Notes under the pieces: generated by a model
Told to the model about the DNA's origin: nothing
What the model saw: the letters and a program-made list of their open reading frames with translations, nothing else
The model's database searches: none
Source: DASTRU01 sp035761045
Lineage (GTDB): Bacteria; Pseudomonadota; Gammaproteobacteria; Burkholderiales; Burkholderiaceae_E
Length of the DNA: 5,403 nt
Direction of reading: 5' to 3'
NCBI GenBank assembly: GCA_035761045.1
Contig: DASTRU010000055.1
Span: forward strand, 1 to 5,403
Made by a program: the position numbers and the translations under genes
In this document: piece after piece, positions 3,944 through 5,403 of the stretch
Layout of the letters: every line of letters starts with the position of its first letter
Numbering within the stretch: the first letter of the stretch is position 1

Positions 3944-5403
3944 ACGCGACGATGCAACACGCGAATGACGAACGCGTTCGCTTGACGATGGATGGTCGCG
4001 AATGCGTCGCGCGCGTGGGCGAAACGATTTTGAACGTCGCGCGTCGGCACGGCATCGAAATTCCCACGCTTTGTCATCACGACGGTTATCGTCCCGATGG
4101 AAATTGCCGCGCATGCGTCGTCGAGATCGATGGCGAACGAACACTCGCGCCGTCGTGCTGCCGTGCGGTGCAACCAGACATGCGCGTTCATACGCGATCG
4201 GCGCGAGCGCTTAAGTCGCAGCGCCTCGTCGTTGAAATGTTGTTAGCTGATTTGCCCGAGCAAGGCCATCGATGGATCGACGACGATCCTAAGCGTGGAC
4301 ACGGCGAACTTAGTCGATGGGCCGATGCGCTGGGCGTCACGCCCCGCCCAGCGCTTACCGCGCTACGCCGCGCCGCGCCCGCGGGTGACGCATCGCACCC
4401 GGCCATCGCGGTCAATCTCGACGCGTGCATTCAATGCACGCGTTGCGTACGGGCGTGTCGCGAGGAACAAGTCAACGATGTGATCGGCTTCGCGCGTCGC
4501 GGCGAGCAGGCAAAAATCGTTTTCGATCTCGACGATGCCCTAGGCGAGTCCACATGCGTCGCGTGCGGCGAATGCGTGCAAGCGTGCCCGACCGGCGCGC
4601 TCATGCCGGCCACGCGATTGGGTTCGCAAGCGGTGGATCGCGAGGTTGCATCGGTGTGCCCGTATTGCGGGGTGGGGTGTCAGATCACCTACAAAATCAA
4701 GCAGGAACGCATCGTCGCGGTCGATGGCCTTAACGGCCCCGCCAATCACGGACGCCTCTGCGTGAAAGGCCGCTTTGGGTTTGACTACGTGCACCACCCT
4801 CACCGCTTGACCCAACCGCTGATTCGTAAACCCGGCGTTGCTAAAAATCCTAACGACGCGCCCAAACCCGACGCATGGTCTAACGTCTTTCGCACCGCCA
4901 CCTGGGACGAGGCATTAGACCTCGCCGCGCACAAGCTGCGCACCCTGCGCGAAACGCACGGTCCTAAGTCCTTAGCCGGATTTGGCTCGGCCAAGGGCAG
5001 CAACGAAGAGGCATACCTGTTTCAAAAACTCGTTCGCACGGGATTTGGCAGCAATAACGTCGACCATTGCACGCGGTTGTGCCACGCCTCCAGCGTCGCG
5101 GCATTGTTGGAAGGCGTCGGTTCTGGCGCGGTAAGCAACCAAGTCAATGATGTGGAGCATGCCGACTTCATATTCATCATCGGCTCTAATCCGACCTCGA
5201 ATCATCCCGTCGCCGCTACGTGGTTCAAGAATGCGGCCAAGCGTGGCACCAAGATTGTGTTGGCCGATCCACGCCGCACCGACATCGCGAAACACGCATG
5301 GCGCGTACTGCAATTCAAGGCCGACACCGACGTCGCGCTCCTTAACGCGATGATCCACACGATCATCGACGAACACTTAGTCGACGCCGCATTCCTAAAC
5401 CAA
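3940..5403 (+). CDS. fdh1A: NAD-dependent formate dehydrogenase alpha (catalytic) subunit, 3' end missing
   Basis: Catalytic subunit interconverting formate and CO2 at a bis-MGD W or Mo centre, probably cytosolic (no Tat signal). The window holds 488 residues, about half of a family protein of roughly 950-990. Domains in order: NuoG-like [2Fe-2S] with C45, C56, C59 and C73 (C-x10-C-x2-C-x13-C); a stretch 75-162 without any cysteine, where NuoG and FdsA carry a His-Cys3 cluster; a two-cluster ferredoxin domain, C163/C166/C169/C173 and C206/C209/C212/C216-P; and the molybdopterin oxidoreductase domain with C240, C243, C247 and C274 for the proximal [4Fe-4S], followed by K276. The active site is NVDHCTRLCH, with C381 as the metal ligand and H382 the conserved histidine. 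The cysteine is encoded by TGC, so this is not a selenoenzyme. The gene is translationally coupled to beta. In Cupriavidus nomenclature it would be fdwA. Identity is confident; metal is open. Confidence 0.95.
   Translation, partial: MNATMQHANDERVRLTMDGRECVARVGETILNVARRHGIEIPTLCHHDGYRPDGNCRACVVEIDGERTLAPSCCRAVQPDMRVHTRSARALKSQRLVVEMLLADLPEQGHRWIDDDPKRGHGELSRWADALGVTPRPALTALRRAAPAGDASHPAIAVNLDACIQCTRCVRACREEQVNDVIGFARRGEQAKIVFDLDDALGESTCVACGECVQACPTGALMPATRLGSQAVDREVASVCPYCGVGCQITYKIKQERIVAVDGLNGPANHGRLCVKGRFGFDYVHHPHRLTQPLIRKPGVAKNPNDAPKPDAWSNVFRTATWDEALDLAAHKLRTLRETHGPKSLAGFGSAKGSNEEAYLFQKLVRTGFGSNNVDHCTRLCHASSVAALLEGVGSGAVSNQVNDVEHADFIFIIGSNPTSNHPVAATWFKNAAKRGTKIVLADPRRTDIAKHAWRVLQFKADTDVALLNAMIHTIIDEHLVDAAFLNQ
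4421..4443 (+). repeat. Perfect inverted repeat inside the FDH alpha gene
   Basis: Arms ACGCGTGCAT (4421-4430) and ATGCACGCGT (4434-4443) are exact reverse complements around a 3-nt loop TCA, so the mRNA could form a 10-bp hairpin. It overlaps the codons for DACIQCTR, the first cluster motif of the ferredoxin domain. Cys codons (TGC) and the Ile/Gln pair force part of the symmetry; the outer pairs depend on the chosen Ala, Thr and Arg codons. No poly-U follows, so it is not a typical terminator. It is probably coincidental but is the strongest hairpin I noticed in the window. Confidence 0.6.

Noticed and set aside
5068..5085. Possible selenocysteine at the FDH active site
   Set aside because: The codon for residue 381 is TGC, not TGA, and the frame is uninterrupted, so the catalytic residue is an ordinary cysteine. 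The intragenic hairpin at 4421-4443 is over 600 nt upstream and so is not a bacterial SECIS element.
3940..5403. Alternative call as complex I subunit NuoG or as a nitrate reductase
   Set aside because: The NVDHCTRLCH active-site motif, the complete proximal [4Fe-4S] motif followed by K276, and the adjacent NuoEF-type beta subunit identify a formate dehydrogenase; NuoG has lost the pterin site and is encoded among other nuo genes.

Overview
The window is a compact piece of a Proteobacterial chromosome, probably Betaproteobacteria/Burkholderiales. That placement is inferred from the gene content, from the proteins resembling Ralstonia/Burkholderia homologues as I remember them, and from a GC content of about 60% by eye. 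It holds a divergently arranged formate dehydrogenase (FDH) locus: five genes, two of them cut by the window edges, around one 214-bp intergenic region. No tRNA, rRNA, CRISPR array, transposase or prophage gene is visible.

Left half (1-1935, minus strand). Three tightly overlapping genes read leftwards: a DUF3305 protein (1935-1486, GTG start), a DUF3306 protein (1489-965) and a long 4Fe-4S ferredoxin-like protein (972 to beyond position 1). The overlaps are 4 and 8 nt, so this is an operon with translational coupling. This trio is known from FDH loci of Proteobacteria, but I know of no established molecular role for it. The ferredoxin protein carries an N-terminal four-cysteine domain that resembles the N-terminus of heterodisulfide reductase HdrA (CxC, C, AC, then NIRExxxW). 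This is the most intriguing feature here.

Centre (1936-2149). The intergenic region should contain both divergent promoters. It has a plausible sigma-70-type promoter for the leftward operon and two imperfect dyads that could be operators. No convincing promoter for the rightward genes was found.

Right half (2150-5403, plus strand). Two genes with an ATGA overlap encode a soluble NAD-dependent FDH of the two-subunit, tungsten/molybdenum type (Methylorubrum extorquens Fdh1BA, called FdwBA in Cupriavidus). The beta subunit is a natural fusion of a NuoE-like [2Fe-2S] domain and a NuoF-like FMN/NAD/[4Fe-4S] domain. The alpha subunit, of which the first 488 residues are present, begins with a NuoG-like [2Fe-2S] domain, continues with a two-cluster ferredoxin domain, and then enters the bis-MGD catalytic domain with a cysteine (not selenocysteine) active site.

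Working model: formate is oxidised at the W/Mo site of alpha, electrons pass down the Fe-S chain to FMN in beta, and NAD+ is reduced (or the reverse for CO2 reduction). The divergent DUF3305/DUF3306/ferredoxin operon probably serves FDH assembly, cofactor handling or an alternative electron route; that role is inferred from context only.
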